Source: Siphonodentalium dalli (lineage: Eukaryota; Mollusca; Scaphopoda; Gadilida; Siphonodentaliidae). From it: DNA of 64,000 nt. Each line of letters opens with the position of its first letter. Positions within the stretch are counted from its first letter, which is position 1. Under the pieces are notes generated by a model. That model was not told where the DNA came from, made no database searches, and saw nothing but the letters and a program-made list of their open reading frames with translations. The stretch lies in NCBI GenBank assembly GCA_032622095.1, contig CP136062.1:11127710-11191709 (forward strand). The letters run 5' to 3'. This document shows positions 1 to 12,668 of the stretch, one piece after another. Both the position numbers and the translations under genes were made by a program.

Positions 1-2042
1 GAGGGATAGGGGCACAAATTTTAACAACTTACATCCACCCCTCTCCCATTAACATTTTAACAAATACAACGTAGATGACGAAGATAACATATATACGGGA
101 TGACGTTTTGTGTGTTTCTAATTGCTGTCTTTATGGTGGTGAGGTTAATTGTACCAAATACAAGTGTATAGAGTTATTCACCTTCCATCAAAACTAACAG
201 ACTGGCTCTTAGTCCAGATAGGTGTTTGTCTGTTCTCGAAAAAATTCCTATTAGTTTACTCAATATAACACAATCATGCCTCGTGGTACAACCAGATAGT
301 CGTATACCCAAGGGGCATCATTATAAATCACTTTGCTGTACTATTGTAGGCCGAGTTGGGTGGTCAAAGGAAGCACATGACCCATGAACAATGGTAGTCT
401 GTCCTCATTCCCATATTCCAGCATACATGCCCGTGGACTGTTATCTTCTTAACATTGCATTTTGTTGAGTTGTGGGAGGCAAATATCGAAATATTATAAG
501 TTGTACAACTGTATGTCGATAAAGAGCGTTTATAACTAATATACTTCCCGTGAGTGGAAACTGATTTCTAAATTACACACACACCGGATTGTCCTAGTTT
601 GTCTGAAACTTTGGTTTCAGTCTTTCACAGTTAAATGCAGGAGAACACTATGAACATTATTATACTGATGTACATGTATACATACCATACGACCATAGTT
701 GAATATAATTCATGTAAATATATATATTATGCATTGTAAATAGATGCACAAATTTTGTTAATGAAATGCCGGCTGCGATGGGACACCCGGGAACAGACAC
801 GCGTCAGACGAAATTATCACTTCATGGTCATTAGCCAATGTAATTGACACCTCCCGGTGGACCAATATAAATCGCCCGAGTGTACACAACAGATTAAAAT
901 ATGCTAACAGTCAGTCAACGATGGTGTGATATAATAACCACACACTGGTTAAATGGTCTTGCTAATTTGCTATGATGCTGGTGGGATCAGGTGAACTGTC
1001 ATGCTGCTGATATGGCGAACTGATGCTGATAAGACCACATGACCAAATAACCAGGGCGAACCAGTGTTAAATGAATATTTATAGCAATGAAGAGCGGCGA
1101 TCATCATCTATACACACCCACACCAATCTATATCGAAACGGACATCGAGACAACAAGGTGACACCCGTCAGGTCACGGGCGCGTCGACAGGGATGTGAGC
1201 TATGGTAACTCCGTGTGTATCAATAGTTGTGGGAGCAGGCCACAGCGGTGAAAGTGACCACCTTACTATAAGTGTGACACAGTGCATGTATGTCATAGGT
1301 GAGATAGAGCTGATTTCAAGGTTCAGTCATTGCAAGGCAAACAATTTCCATCCCGGTTAAGTTATCCTGCTAATTTGATCTGATGCTGGTGGGTCCTGCT
1401 GACTTGCCATTGTGCTGGTAGTGACAAATATTGGTGTTAAGAAATTGTTCCGTTATTGTATATATATCCAGACACTGCAACATGTATGTTCCGAAAGAAT
1501 AACGGTACATTTTCTTAACAGAATCAGTTTACCATATCAGCATATTTCAACTCCGTGGTAAACCCACCAGCATCGTAGCAAATCAACAAGACTACTTAAA
1601 TTCGGGATATCTCACTGACGTACATGTGCACGTACGCATCGACATTAACATTTGAGTTTGTTTATGTGTCTATATTATATTTTACTGTTTAATTTAGGTT
1701 TTGTGCGCCCATATGGTATTATAGAAATATATCACAAGATTACATAAAATAAAAGCTTCCTCCATATAGGCGGCATATGAATTATTTTAATAAACGCCAT
1801 GCTGTCTCCAAATTTATGCGAATGTCACGCAGCGCGGACATACGTAGTTTGCATGCAGGAGTTACTGTTCCTTTAGATATATAAAATAAAAGTTAATTCC
1901 ACTTATCCCACAATATTACGAGGCAATTTCACAATTATATTATTTATATGCCGTTCCTTTAAAATACTCTCATTATCCTCATCTCCACCCATTGAACCAT
2001 GTCGTAATCCCTATGTCTGTCAGTATTTTTATTTTCGGAAAC
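1..2042 (+). repeat. 2-kb direct repeat, copy 1 (left end outside window)
   Basis: This block is repeated in the same orientation at 38970-41003. By eye the copies differ by about 16-17 substitutions and one 8-bp deletion (near 503-510 here, absent in copy 2), roughly 99% identity. Homology stops abruptly after GGAAAC at 2042; beyond it the flanks are unrelated. The left boundary lies outside the window. Internally, two related stretches rich in 'gatgctggtggg' lie near 958-1040 and 1365-1430. No coding region is recognisable. It could be a recent segmental duplication or a large non-coding mobile element. Confidence 0.95.
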
Positions 2043-3724
2043 GGCCGAATTAAAATATTTTCCAGCCACATCGATGAATCCAAGATCATCCTTCTTGATT
2101 CGCCATTTTCGACTGCATATTTTAACGAAGAGTATGTGTCGTACTTTGTCATCAATTTAGAGCACTTCAATACAAATCTGTGGAACTAATCACGCATGAT
2201 TGTGGTTGTTTTGTTTGTATGACGACAACAGCATGAATAATATGGATACCAATGTCCTAGTGGGATATATTCTGCAGGTATCGATCATACGCGATGCCAA
2301 TAATTATTTTAAAAAATAATACATTTACGATTTGAGATAGACGGGATCAGTTGTGACTGTGTACGTACATGTACATATGTGGATGTTAATATCAGCAAAC
2401 TATATATAGGGACTATAACATTGCATAGCAATATACTGACCTATTAATTTTAAACCCAGAGTGTTTGCCGCCATCCATGGCGTACCACCCGACGGTGTAT
2501 ACAAACACAGCCATATAGAAGGGAATCATAATTCCTATTAACCGCCAGGGCAGATATATAGCACACACTATGGGCTGAGACAATTTGAGATATCTGCCGC
2601 CGCCCCTAAGGCACGCCATCGGATTATATTAGTTATGGATGGGCTAACACGCGCCGGCAGGCGATCTCACTGCTCAAGATAGATATTCCCTCCTGTTTGG
2701 CTTTTGTAGTAAATCGCCAAATGTATGCGTGACACAATGTGATACATACATATTTACCCCAGTTATTTTAATTTATCAGACGGTCACCATATCACCAAGT
2801 TACAACGACAATATTTCTACAATCGGATAATGCATCTTAAAAAGCACTTAATCGGATAATGCATCTTTAAAAGCACTTAACATTAACAATGATTAGCGCA
2901 CCACATATAAATGTACATTCATGGCACCGACAAACAAGATTTCATGTTCAACACTATGAAAGCGTACTGAAAACATAAAATTCGTAATTATGGTGATAAA
3001 TCACGCATATAATCCATCGATATACTCAACATCTGCTTATGTATGCATTGCATGAAATCATTGGTTATGACCAATGACAAATAGAGTGCGTCGCCCCCTG
3101 TCATGGATGCGATCAACCAGCATCGTGTACCTTACACCGTTGCAGGGACGTGGCAACAGTATATACACTGAAAATATTGTTGACTTAACTGTTTGCTCAA
3201 CAATTTGACTCCTATTACTTTTTGCTAAATATGACGTGTACCGCCTCCTCTGGTCTGATCTCACCCTCGCGCGCGCTTCGGCTACTCCATTATCAACTTT
3301 CCTCCATTATGGAGAGCAAATATATATAGTCTTTTGTGTGTTATAAACATACAATAGGTGCATGGCCTCATTGGGCTTGCTTTCATAATACAAGAGAGTC
3401 AACTCTGAAGAAATACCATCGGTTTGAAATTGGTAGCGTCTTCCATCCTTATATAAGAGGGGTATATACCAGCTTGAAGTACCGGTTTAATTAATAGGTT
3501 CAATGCAAGGGGCCACCAGAGAGGTTTGTCTAGTTCGGGATGGTGCGGCAAACCACCAACTGGAGATTTCAAGGGAGGCCTCCTCAATGGCGACCCACTA
3601 TATTGTGCAAACAAAATTTTATTAAAATTGTATAAAGGTCAGCATGCCATAAGAGCATTGAGAAATAGATAATAACACTTACTGACAGATTGCCAATAAA
3701 AAAATTACAGCTGTTGAAACTATT
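2043..3724. other. No gene recognised
   Basis: AT-rich sequence without a supportable coding region; open frames are at most about 71 codons and show no family motif. The only structure seen is a ~29-bp unit repeated twice in tandem at 2822-2879 ('atcggataatgcatct...aagcactta'). Confidence 0.6.
2822..2879. repeat. Two-copy 29-bp tandem repeat
   Basis: The phrase beginning 'atcggataatgcatct' and ending 'aagcacttA' occurs twice back to back with one A/T length difference. Confidence 0.85.
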
Positions 3725-3996
3725 GTTATGTAAACAAAACTGTTACAGTGATTTGTCAACAAATATATAATTCTAGCTGTATTATTAGTTCAAATATTTA
3801 ACTATGAATAACATTTTCAGAATATTTAATCAACAGGTTGGACCTTTTCCAATGTTATGTAAACAAAACTGTTACAGTGAGTGACTTGTCAACAATTATA
3901 TAATCCTATAGTTGTAGTATTACATGTAGTTCAAATATTTAAGTATGAATATGAATTTCAGAATATTTAATCAACGGTTGGACCTTTTTCAATGTT
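3725..3996. repeat. Two-copy tandem repeat, period 129 bp
   Basis: The unit starting 'gttatgtaaacaaaactg' occurs at 3725 and again at 3854, and continues through 'caaatatttaa', 'cagaatatttaatcaac' and 'ggttggacctttt' in both. Small indels separate the two units. Confidence 0.9.
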
Positions 3997-4110
3997 TACC
4001 ATAAAATTTTGATCACAATTTTGCTATCGTTGGACTTTTACAGTTATTCCATTACAGCAGTAATTTGTACATAACAATTAATTCTTGGTTTAGAAATATT
4101 TTCTCTAAGT

Positions 4111-4380
4111 ATTTCTTAACTTAGAAAAAAAATCTTGAAACAAGAAATATATATTTAATTTTTGAAGCCATTTTCTTAGTAAGGAAATTGTTTCTTGTTT
4201 CAAGACTAAAATCTATCTTTTTTGAGAAAACTATCTTTTGTCTGGTGGGAGTTTCTTAAATTTTCTTGATGTAGCAGACTTGGGGGGTATATTTCCCAAA
4301 ATAAGATTTATTTTCCTGTTTCAGGAAATAGTTTTTCTTGTTTCAAGATATTTTATCTTATTAAGAAATTATTTTTGGCA
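4111..4380. mobile_element. AT-rich foldback element abutting the LINE
   Basis: An inverted repeat pairs 'atttcttaacttag...cttgaaacaag' (4111-4147) with 'cttgtttcaag...ttaagaaat' (4332-4369). A third copy of 'tttcttgtttcaaga' lies inside near 4190. The block ends at 'ttggcagtgcag', immediately where LINE endonuclease coding begins, so it appears to have replaced or interrupted the 5' end of that element. MITE-like by structure; family not assigned. Confidence 0.55.
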
Positions 4381-4387
4381 GTGCAGA

Positions 4388-7315
4388 AGCCTCAATGCAA
4401 ATTTTGAAAATTTACAAAATCTTTTATGTGACATGAAAATCAATGACAACAATCTTGATATAATAGCGCTAACCGAAACATTCAAAATACACCAAGCATC
4501 GGACTTTAAACTCTCCTGCTATCATCCCATATAATTTAAATCAAGGCCTGATCACGATGATGGTAGGGGTGGTGTTGGTATTTACATAAGAGACACTATT
4601 ACGTATAAAAACAGACCCGATCTATCAATATTAATCCCACATGTTATTGAAACTGTGTTCATTGAGCTTGAATTCGGAAAACATGAAATATATATCATAG
4701 TATGTATTTATAGACCTAACTCGGCACCAAAAGCTGACTTTGACAAGTTTGCCTCTAAATTCGACGAACTCTTAGATATAATAAAAAATCATAAGACTTA
4801 TATAATCGGTGATTTCAATATCGATCTACTAAATTTCGATGCGCACAATAAAACAAACGACTTTTTAAACAATGTATTGACACGAGGATTCGTGCCCATG
4901 ATAACAAAACCGACAAGAATGACCGATCACTCAGCGACCCTTATCGATCATATATACACAAATAATCTTCGAAACGAACACTGCTCTTGTATAGTTACAT
5001 GTGATTTGTCAGATCACTTTGGGGTATTTCTCACTGACACCGAAGGTCATAACGGACATAACCGATTCAAAAACCCACATGAAATCATGCGAACTCCCAG
5101 ACGAAACTTTTCCCAAGAAAATATTAATAAATTCAACGATACTCTTAAATCGTGTAATTTCCATTCGGTTTGTAATTGTAATAATATAGATCAAGCATAC
5201 GAAAACATTTTGGATATCTATTTGACAGCATACAATGTAGCTTTTCCGCCCATTACCCGAAACATACCCAAAAAATTCATCAAACGCGAACCATGGATGA
5301 CCACCGGATTAATAAGATCTTCACTTAAGAAACAAGAACTATATACCCATAAACTAAGCTCGCCCTCCTCCATCCATACGAATTCCTACCTCAAATATCG
5401 ACAACTATATAACAAACTTATCCGGAAAAGTAGAAGAATGTATTACTGTGAGATATTAGAAAAGAATAAGTATAGTTTAAAAGAAACATGGAAGACCTTC
5501 AAAGGTGCAATAAAACGAGACAAAAATACGGGTGGCTACCCGAATGTTCTACATGATAACAACATACAATTTACAATTCCTGACACTATCGCTGAAAAAT
5601 TTAATGACTATTTTTCCAATATAGGTCAAAAAACCACAGAACTTATTGAAAATCACACAGATGTAAACTTCCTCGATTATTTAACGAATAGACAAAGCAA
5701 CGAGCTAAATATTACGCCCACCACAATCCAAAAGGTTATTTTAACTTGCTACTCAATGAATGGAAAAACCAGCAGTGACTTCAATGGAATATCTACAAAA
5801 CTGATGAAGGAAACCATATTTTCTGTAGCACCAGCATTAAAGCATATATTCAACTTGTCGTTCAAACAAGGTCATGTTCCCAACAAAATGAAAATAGCTA
5901 AAGTTGTACCAATACCGAAAAATAGTGACAAGGGGGATATAAACAATTATCGTCCAATAAGCATTCTTCCCGCATTTTCTAAACTACTCGAAAAACTCAT
6001 GCAAAAACGATTAGTTGATTTTCTTAATGAATCGGACATCTTATTTAAACATCAGTACGGATTTCGCCCAAACCATTCAACTTTTCATCCCATCATTCAT
6101 CTACTGGATCATGTTGTAAAAAATAACGACAAGCCCACGAAAGATTCCACCGTAGCCCGTTTTCTTGATCTGTCCAAATCTTTTGACACAATAAACCACG
6201 AAATCTTACTTACAAAAATTGAACATTATGGAATTAGAGGCATGGCAAACAACTGGTTTCGAAGCTATCTCAATGAGAGACGACAATACGTAGAATTCAA
6301 TGGAAGCAAGTCAAATCTCCTAAAAACATCATGTGGTGTTCCTCAGGGATCCTTACTCGGACCCATAATGTTTCTCCTCTACGTGAACGATATGTCAAAT
6401 GCAACTACTATGGATCTCTTATCATATGCCGACGATACAACCCTTATGGCCAGTGGACAAAATGAAGCGTTAATCCAAAGTTATGTCAATAACGAATTAA
6501 GAAATCTATCTGACTGGTGTTGCTGCAACAAACTAGCCCATCAATGCTAACAAAAGCAATTATATGCTCTTGCATCCACAAACAATGACAAAAAATGGAA
6601 TACAATTAAAATATATCTCAATGGAGCCGAACTTCTACGGATAGGGAACATGCGGAGCGAATCGTCTGCCAAATTTTTAGGTATCCATATAGATGAAAAC
6701 CTGACCTTTAATAAACACATTTCTATTGTATCCTCAAAAATGGCACATTCAATTTATTGCATTAATAAAGTTAAACATTTTCTCCCGAGCAAGGCTCTCA
6801 AAACATTATACTTCGCCCTAATTCAAAGCCACTTTGTTTATGGCATCCAAATATGGGGACATGTACCAGCAGTGAAGAAACTATATTTATTACAAAAACG
6901 AGCCATGAGAATTATATGTAACAAAAAATATAGAAGTCACACCGATCCTCTTTTCAAACAAGAAAACATTTTAAAAATAGATGATTAAATAAATTACATG
7001 CATCCATTTGCATGCATGATTGGTACTACGATCGCTTACCAGTGTCTTTTTCTGGTATTGTATGACAAGAGAGCAGAACCAAATAGACGACAACCTAATC
7101 CTATAGTACAAACAAAATTCAGGACCATCTCTTTTTCTAAAGTTCTCCCATACCATTCATTCCCATTTATGTGGAATTCCCTTGAAAGTAAATATACCTC
7201 TAAACAATCAAGACATGTGTTCCGAAAACGTTTGAAAACGGATATAATTAATACCTATCCAGCTAGCGTGCGATGCAAAAACCGAAGATGCCCTGATTGC
7301 ACAAACGATACATAA
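4388..7315 (+). pseudogene. Decayed LINE ORF2: APE endonuclease plus reverse transcriptase
   Basis: This is the replication protein of a non-LTR retrotransposon. The N-terminal part contains an apurinic-type endonuclease: RSLNANF near 4388, GDFNID at residues 52-57 of the main open frame (4655-6550), LIDHIYT and SDH further on. The reverse transcriptase follows with NYRPIS (431-436), LDLSKSF (504-510), GVPQGS (561-566) and the catalytic YADD (591-594). The thumb and C-terminal part continue at 6650-6988 and 6998-7315, ending in a Cys-rich CxxxxxxxC tail. The reading frame is the same throughout but is broken by stops at 4532 and 6986, and by a pair of compensating frameshifts between about 6535 and 6600. 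Catalytic residues survive, so decay looks moderate. The layout suits the Jockey/CR1/Rex1 group, clade not settled. The 5' end is missing or displaced by the foldback at 4111-4380. Confidence 0.93.
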
Positions 7316-7722
7316 TTTTCTGATAACAAAAAACAAAACAAAACATTCCCAAAACCTCACTCACATTATTCCTACTCGGTTCCACTCACACATGAATATT
7401 CATAGTATTCATTCATTATATCGACCAAGTAGGTGCCCATATATATGAAACACTTTTCGTACCATCGCCCTAACAACGCCTATATATATAAAAAAAACAG
7501 TCTGCACACGATAAACGTAACCTAAAAACAATCAAATTAATTCGGCCATCTTCATCATATAATCTGTCACCACATCCAGGGGTGATAGGAAGACAGTCAG
7601 TCATGACTATATCACCCCTAGCAATATACATGTATAGTCTATCAATATTATATTTATTTGTAATTGTACTTTCCATGTGTGTATATTGTAAATAAAATTA
7701 TCCTATCCTATCCTATCCTATC
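4388..7722 (+). mobile_element. Non-LTR retrotransposon with (TATCC)n 3' tail
   Basis: The coding part is followed by about 380 bp of 3' UTR, an AATAAA at 7691-7696 and a short pentanucleotide tail of TATCC repeats (7699-7722). LINEs with microsatellite rather than poly(A) tails are known in several clades. No target-site duplication could be identified because the 5' end is lost and the 3' end runs directly into a tandem array. Confidence 0.85.
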
Positions 7723-8191
7723 GAACATGCCGCTAACTAAAAGTCTAATACATAATAACAAAAACATAATCGAACCTGCGTTAGCTGTCACATAATAACA
7801 ACATAATCGAGCCTGCTTCTAACTAATATGTAATAACAACATAATCGAGCCTACCGCTAACTAATGCATAATAACAACACAATCGAACCTACCGCTAACT
7901 ATGACATCATAACAACATAATCGAATCTTCCGCTAACTATGACATAATAACAACATAATCCAGCCTGCCGCTAGCCATGACATAACAACATAATCGAACC
8001 TGATGCTAACTATGACATACTAACAACATAATCGAGCCTGCCGCTAATTATGACATAATAACAACATAATCGAACCTGCCTCTAACTATGACATAATAAC
8101 AACATAATCGAATCTGCCGCTAACTATGACATAATAACAACATAATCGAACCTGCCGCTAACTATGACATAATAACAACATAATCGAATAC
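7723..8191. repeat. Tandem array, ~38-bp unit, about 12 copies
   Basis: The unit reads roughly 'cataataacaacataatcg' followed by 'aacctgccgctaactatga', with point variants and a few shortened units. It begins directly at the end of the LINE TATCC tail. Confidence 0.95.
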
Positions 8192-8277
8192 AAATAAATC
8201 ACGGCAAACCCCATACCATCTTTTAAAATGAGTGGTAAGAAATAAATCACGCAAACCCCATACCATCTTTTACAATG
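8192..8277. repeat. Two-copy ~48-bp tandem repeat
   Basis: 'aataaatcacg(g)caaaccc' followed by 'cataccatctttta' occurs at about 8192 and again at 8240, bridging the two larger arrays. Confidence 0.85.
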
Positions 8278-8318
8278 GTACTCGTAGTCGTCATTTTGTG
8301 AAAAGGTTTTTGGATTGT

Positions 8319-9107
8319 CCGATAAATTTCCGACTACTATTAGCTATTCGTAATTCTTTTTATCAGTACAGTAGTTCATTATGCGACTACTATTAACAAT
8401 TCGTAATTCTTATAAGTAGCAGTTCATTATGCGATTACTATAAGCTATTCGCAATTCTTATCAGTAGTAGTTTATTGTGCGACTACTATTAGCTATTCGT
8501 ATTTCTTATCAGTAGTAGTTCATTATGCGACTACTATTAGCTATTCGTAATTCGTATCAGTTCATTATGCGACTACAGTACTATTAGCTATTCATAATTC
8601 TTATAAGTAGCAGTTCATTATGCGACTACTATAAGCTATTCGTAATTCTTATCAGTAGTACATGTAGTTCATTATGCGACTACTATTAGCTATTCGTAAT
8701 TCTTATCAGTTCATTATGCGACTACTATTAGCTATTCGTAATTCTTATCAGTAGTAGTTCATTATGCGACTACTTTATCAGCTATTTGTAATTCTTATCA
8801 GTAGTAGTTCATTATGCGACTACTATTTGCTATTCGTAATTCGTATCAGTTCATTATGCGACTACAGTACTATTAGCTATTCATAATTCTTATAAGTAGC
8901 AGTTCATTATGCGACTGCTATCAGCTTATATCGTAATTCTTATCAGTAGTTGTTCATTATGCGACTACTATTAGCTATTCGTAATTCTTATCAGTAGTAG
9001 TTCATTATGCGACTGCTATCAGCTTATATCGTAATTCTTATCAGTAGTAGTTCATTATGCGACTGCTATCAGCTATTCGTAATTCTTATCAGTAGTAGTT
9101 CATTATG
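8319..9107. repeat. 48-bp minisatellite, roughly 17 units
   Basis: The unit runs 'attatgcgactactattagc', 'tattcgtaattcttatcagt', 'agtagttc'. Shorter 36-bp units lack the 'agtagtagttc' part, and some carry 'gactacagtactatt' or 'gactgctatcagctt' variants. The variants recur in blocks (8565-8620 resembles 8860-8920), which suggests higher-order duplication. Confidence 0.95.
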
Positions 9108-11720
9108 TGGAAACCTGAAAGGTGTCAATGTACTATTAGTCTGATCTGAATATCGGACGATTAAGAGACGCTTCAGTTATGGACAAACAGTGCAGAAATG
9201 TCGATCTCCGTTGCGGTAATGATCCGAGGTGTCATATTCCACCAGCCCATCACAAAGGACCAATTCAAATCAGTATGTATGAAACAACATTACGCTTTAA
9301 ATATTTCATAACCCGATAAAAGGTGATCACAGAGATGTTTTAAATTCAAAGACCAATGCATTATAACAAGCTGGGTGCCCCTCAGGCACGTCACATCATT
9401 TGATGTTTGTTCCCGGGGCCCGGTGTGCTTGATCGATATCACTATAAGGCCAAACAAAATCAATGATCTGTATCTCATACACTGCCCCTAATAAAAAATA
9501 GGTTCCGCTTCGTGCTTTTTATGACACACCGATGATAACAATTATAAACCACCCTGCCACTCAACTTCACAATCCATATGTACTACTTACCACTACATAA
9601 AATGTGTTAGTCCCAATACTTGATATTCTCCTTTGTTATTTGTGATAATATACACTTTTTATGTTTGATTTTTTACAATATATATACTTGTGTTGTATTG
9701 CAGACTGTTACAATAACAAATGCATTAACACCTAACCATTACAAAATAATTTTTCACACCCAACAATGTTTTTCATAGTTCGTGAGTAAACATGATAAAA
9801 CTCAATATTAGAGTTTTACCATGTAAATAATTCAATTAATTTTCCAGTTTCCCCTCATAATCTGTGATACAAAAAAAAACGTGAGAACAACGACAATTAC
9901 ATTGTGCGAGTCATAACAACGACAAAAACCGCCATCGTTTTATATCTATGTCGTGTCTATATGGTAGTCGTATTATTCACACAGGCCGAATTCCGCTGAT
10001 GTCCTGGCACCAACACATTGTTAATAGTGCTGGTGGACCAAAATCCTCATATAGCCCAGGAGATCGGGAGGTAGTGTTGCTCATATTGACGGACAAGCTG
10101 CCACCATGTTATTTTTAATGTTTTATGTATGGTAATGAGGAAAAATTATGATAACAAGAACAAATTTGTAGCCTTCTTTGGTTTTTGCGATTTTTTGGGC
10201 ATTTTTCTACGTTTTTAGCACAAATTTTTCAAATTTTTTTTCAATTTGTAACCATTTCATTTTAGTATGATTTTGGTGATTAAGTTGAATAGTAATTGTG
10301 TTAATAATGTTAAATAACTAATCGTGCTAAAACAAATTGAAGAATTTCAATTTGTTTTTAATTTTTGACCATTTACATTTTTTTTTTATGCAAGATCGTC
10401 CAAATTGCAACCATTTCATCTTAGTATGATTTTAATGGTTAAATTCGTCATTAATTATTTTAATAGTGTTAAATAATTTACAAGTTGTCTTCTACAATGT
10501 TTTTAAATGGATTTAAGAAGGTTTCTACTTGTTTTCTAAGTTGAGGGGGTCTAATTCAAATCCAATTAAACATCGTACTGTTCAACATTAGATCAATTTC
10601 TTAAGGCGTATGGTAGATATACGTAACTAGTTTTCAAAACTTATACATATGCCTTTCTATCATGTGCGTTATGCACGCGAGTCGGATTTTACAAATTAAA
10701 TTATGATGAAAAATCCTGAATGTTGGGTGTGATCACATTTGTGGTCATAATATTCCCATTAGAGAGTGGATGGACATGTGGCATGCGGCACTGTGCAGCA
10801 CTGTGCAGTATATATGTATATGACAAGCATGACATGAGACATTAGTATCTTTCTACTAAACTGTGCTTCCAGAGTTATCAGGAATAGAGTATCGGTGTTA
10901 TTTCTTACCCAAATAAATTTTAAAACGGGGTATGTGGGTTAAAGGACCACTGGGAGATAATAGGATGTCAAATGACTCCTATATTTCTATCGTATCACAG
11001 TAAAGCTGTTTTTGTAAAATTGGCGCGGTTTACACGATCAAAGTTCGATTTTCTTTACAATATGTTACAAGCAACTAATTATATAGAGTTACGCTTCTTG
11101 AAGTTGTGTAGGGAAACTCGAGTCAGCATAACAAAAAATTCTGGCTGCTGATTGGTTGATTATCATTGAGGGAAATATGGAAGGGGTCTGGATATTTTTA
11201 TGCTGCTGATTTATGTGCAGTAAATGGGGTAGTTGTAGAAATGCAAGATTATCGTTTGAAAAAAAATACCGAAAAGGGCGCGTTTGTTGTCACATACTGG
11301 TGCAACGGATGACGTTCTAAGGAAAAATTGACCACTTGAAGTTCAAATAGGCTTAACCCATGGCCGGAGGGACTTTTAGTTAACACTGTCATCTATAGAA
11401 AATAATTAGGTGTTTGTAACCTATAGATACGAAGCTTCGGTACATTAATTATTATTCATATATTACTATATTTAAATCAGATGTATGCATACAGTCGGCG
11501 TCGAAACAAAAACACGAATGTACCGATTATTCGTGACATTCAAGTTAAATGTTCAATAATAGAAAATTATACTGTGACTGCTTCATTCAACATGAAGTTA
11601 ATCAAGGTGTATCGTTATTAATAACAGTATACAGTAATATCGAAATAAGAAGAATCATGTGGCCCTGGGTACTTATCCCCCAGCGCTGTGGCAAACAAAT
11701 TGACAATGTATTCTTAAACC
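9108..11720. other. No gene recognised; AT-rich with an internal duplication
   Basis: No open frame here shows a family motif. Two related ~85-bp blocks around 'accatttcat(t/c)ttagtatg' occur at about 10243-10330 and 10402-10490. A ~45-bp block at 10057-10100 is repeated in inverted orientation at 13816-13870. Confidence 0.6.
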
Positions 11721-12668
11721 CAAACCTGTGGCGGTTTTTCATCCAATGTACCGAAGCTTCGTGACGTGTCAGAACTCCAGGAATATACCACCACAGGACA
11801 TCATATGACACCGATAACAAACGTTGAATGGTGACCAGAACCCGGATATTATAATTTCAGATCATAATTAGCATCGATATTAACCCATCGAGGAATATGT
11901 CATAATGACACACTATATTACACCCACCCCTATATAACTGCTCCCTCTCTGACACAGGGCTACATGTAAGAAGAGTATCGATGTCTACTTAATGAGACTA
12001 TACAGTTCCGTCAAAATCTGGTGAAAAATGTGACCTCGCATCGTTGACCCCAAATCTGTGGCGATTTTTCATCCAATTTACCGAAGCTTCGTGACACGTA
12101 CCGTCAAATGGCATCAAACGTTGAATGGTCACCATAAACTTCGATATCAGTCATTTCAGATCGTAACTATCATAGAAATATATATTAATCCATGGTGTAA
12201 TTATGTCAAAATGACACACTATATTACACCCACCCTATATAACTGCTTTACTTCAGCCCTGACACAGTGCTACATACAAGACGTTTATCCATGTCTACTT
12301 AATGAAAGTATATAGTTCTGTCGAAATCTGGCGAAAAATGTGACCTTGTATCATTAACCCCAAATCTGTGGCGGTTTTTCATCCTATGTACTGAAGCTTC
12401 GTGACATGTACCGAAGCCCAAGAATATACCCATCCGGACATCAAATGGTATCAAACGTTGAATGGTCACCAGAAATCTCGATATTAGTCATTTCAGACCA
12501 TAATTAGCATAGCATTATATATTAACCCATCGAGAAATACGTCAACATGACACACTATATTACATCCACTCCTACATAACTGCGTTCTCCCTTACACAGG
12601 CTGCATATAAACAGTTTATCAATGTCTACTTAATGAGAGTATACAGTTTTGTCAAAATCGGGCGAACA
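11721..12668. repeat. Three tandem ~320-bp units
   Basis: 'caaa(c/t)ctgtggcg(g/a)tttttc' recurs at 11721, 12051 and 12361 (periods 330 and 310). Each unit continues through 'accgaagcttcgtgac', 'aacgttgaatggt', 'acacactatattac' and 'gtctacttaatga'. The third copy decays after about 12665. Overlapping short open frames on both strands are products of the repetition. Confidence 0.93.
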
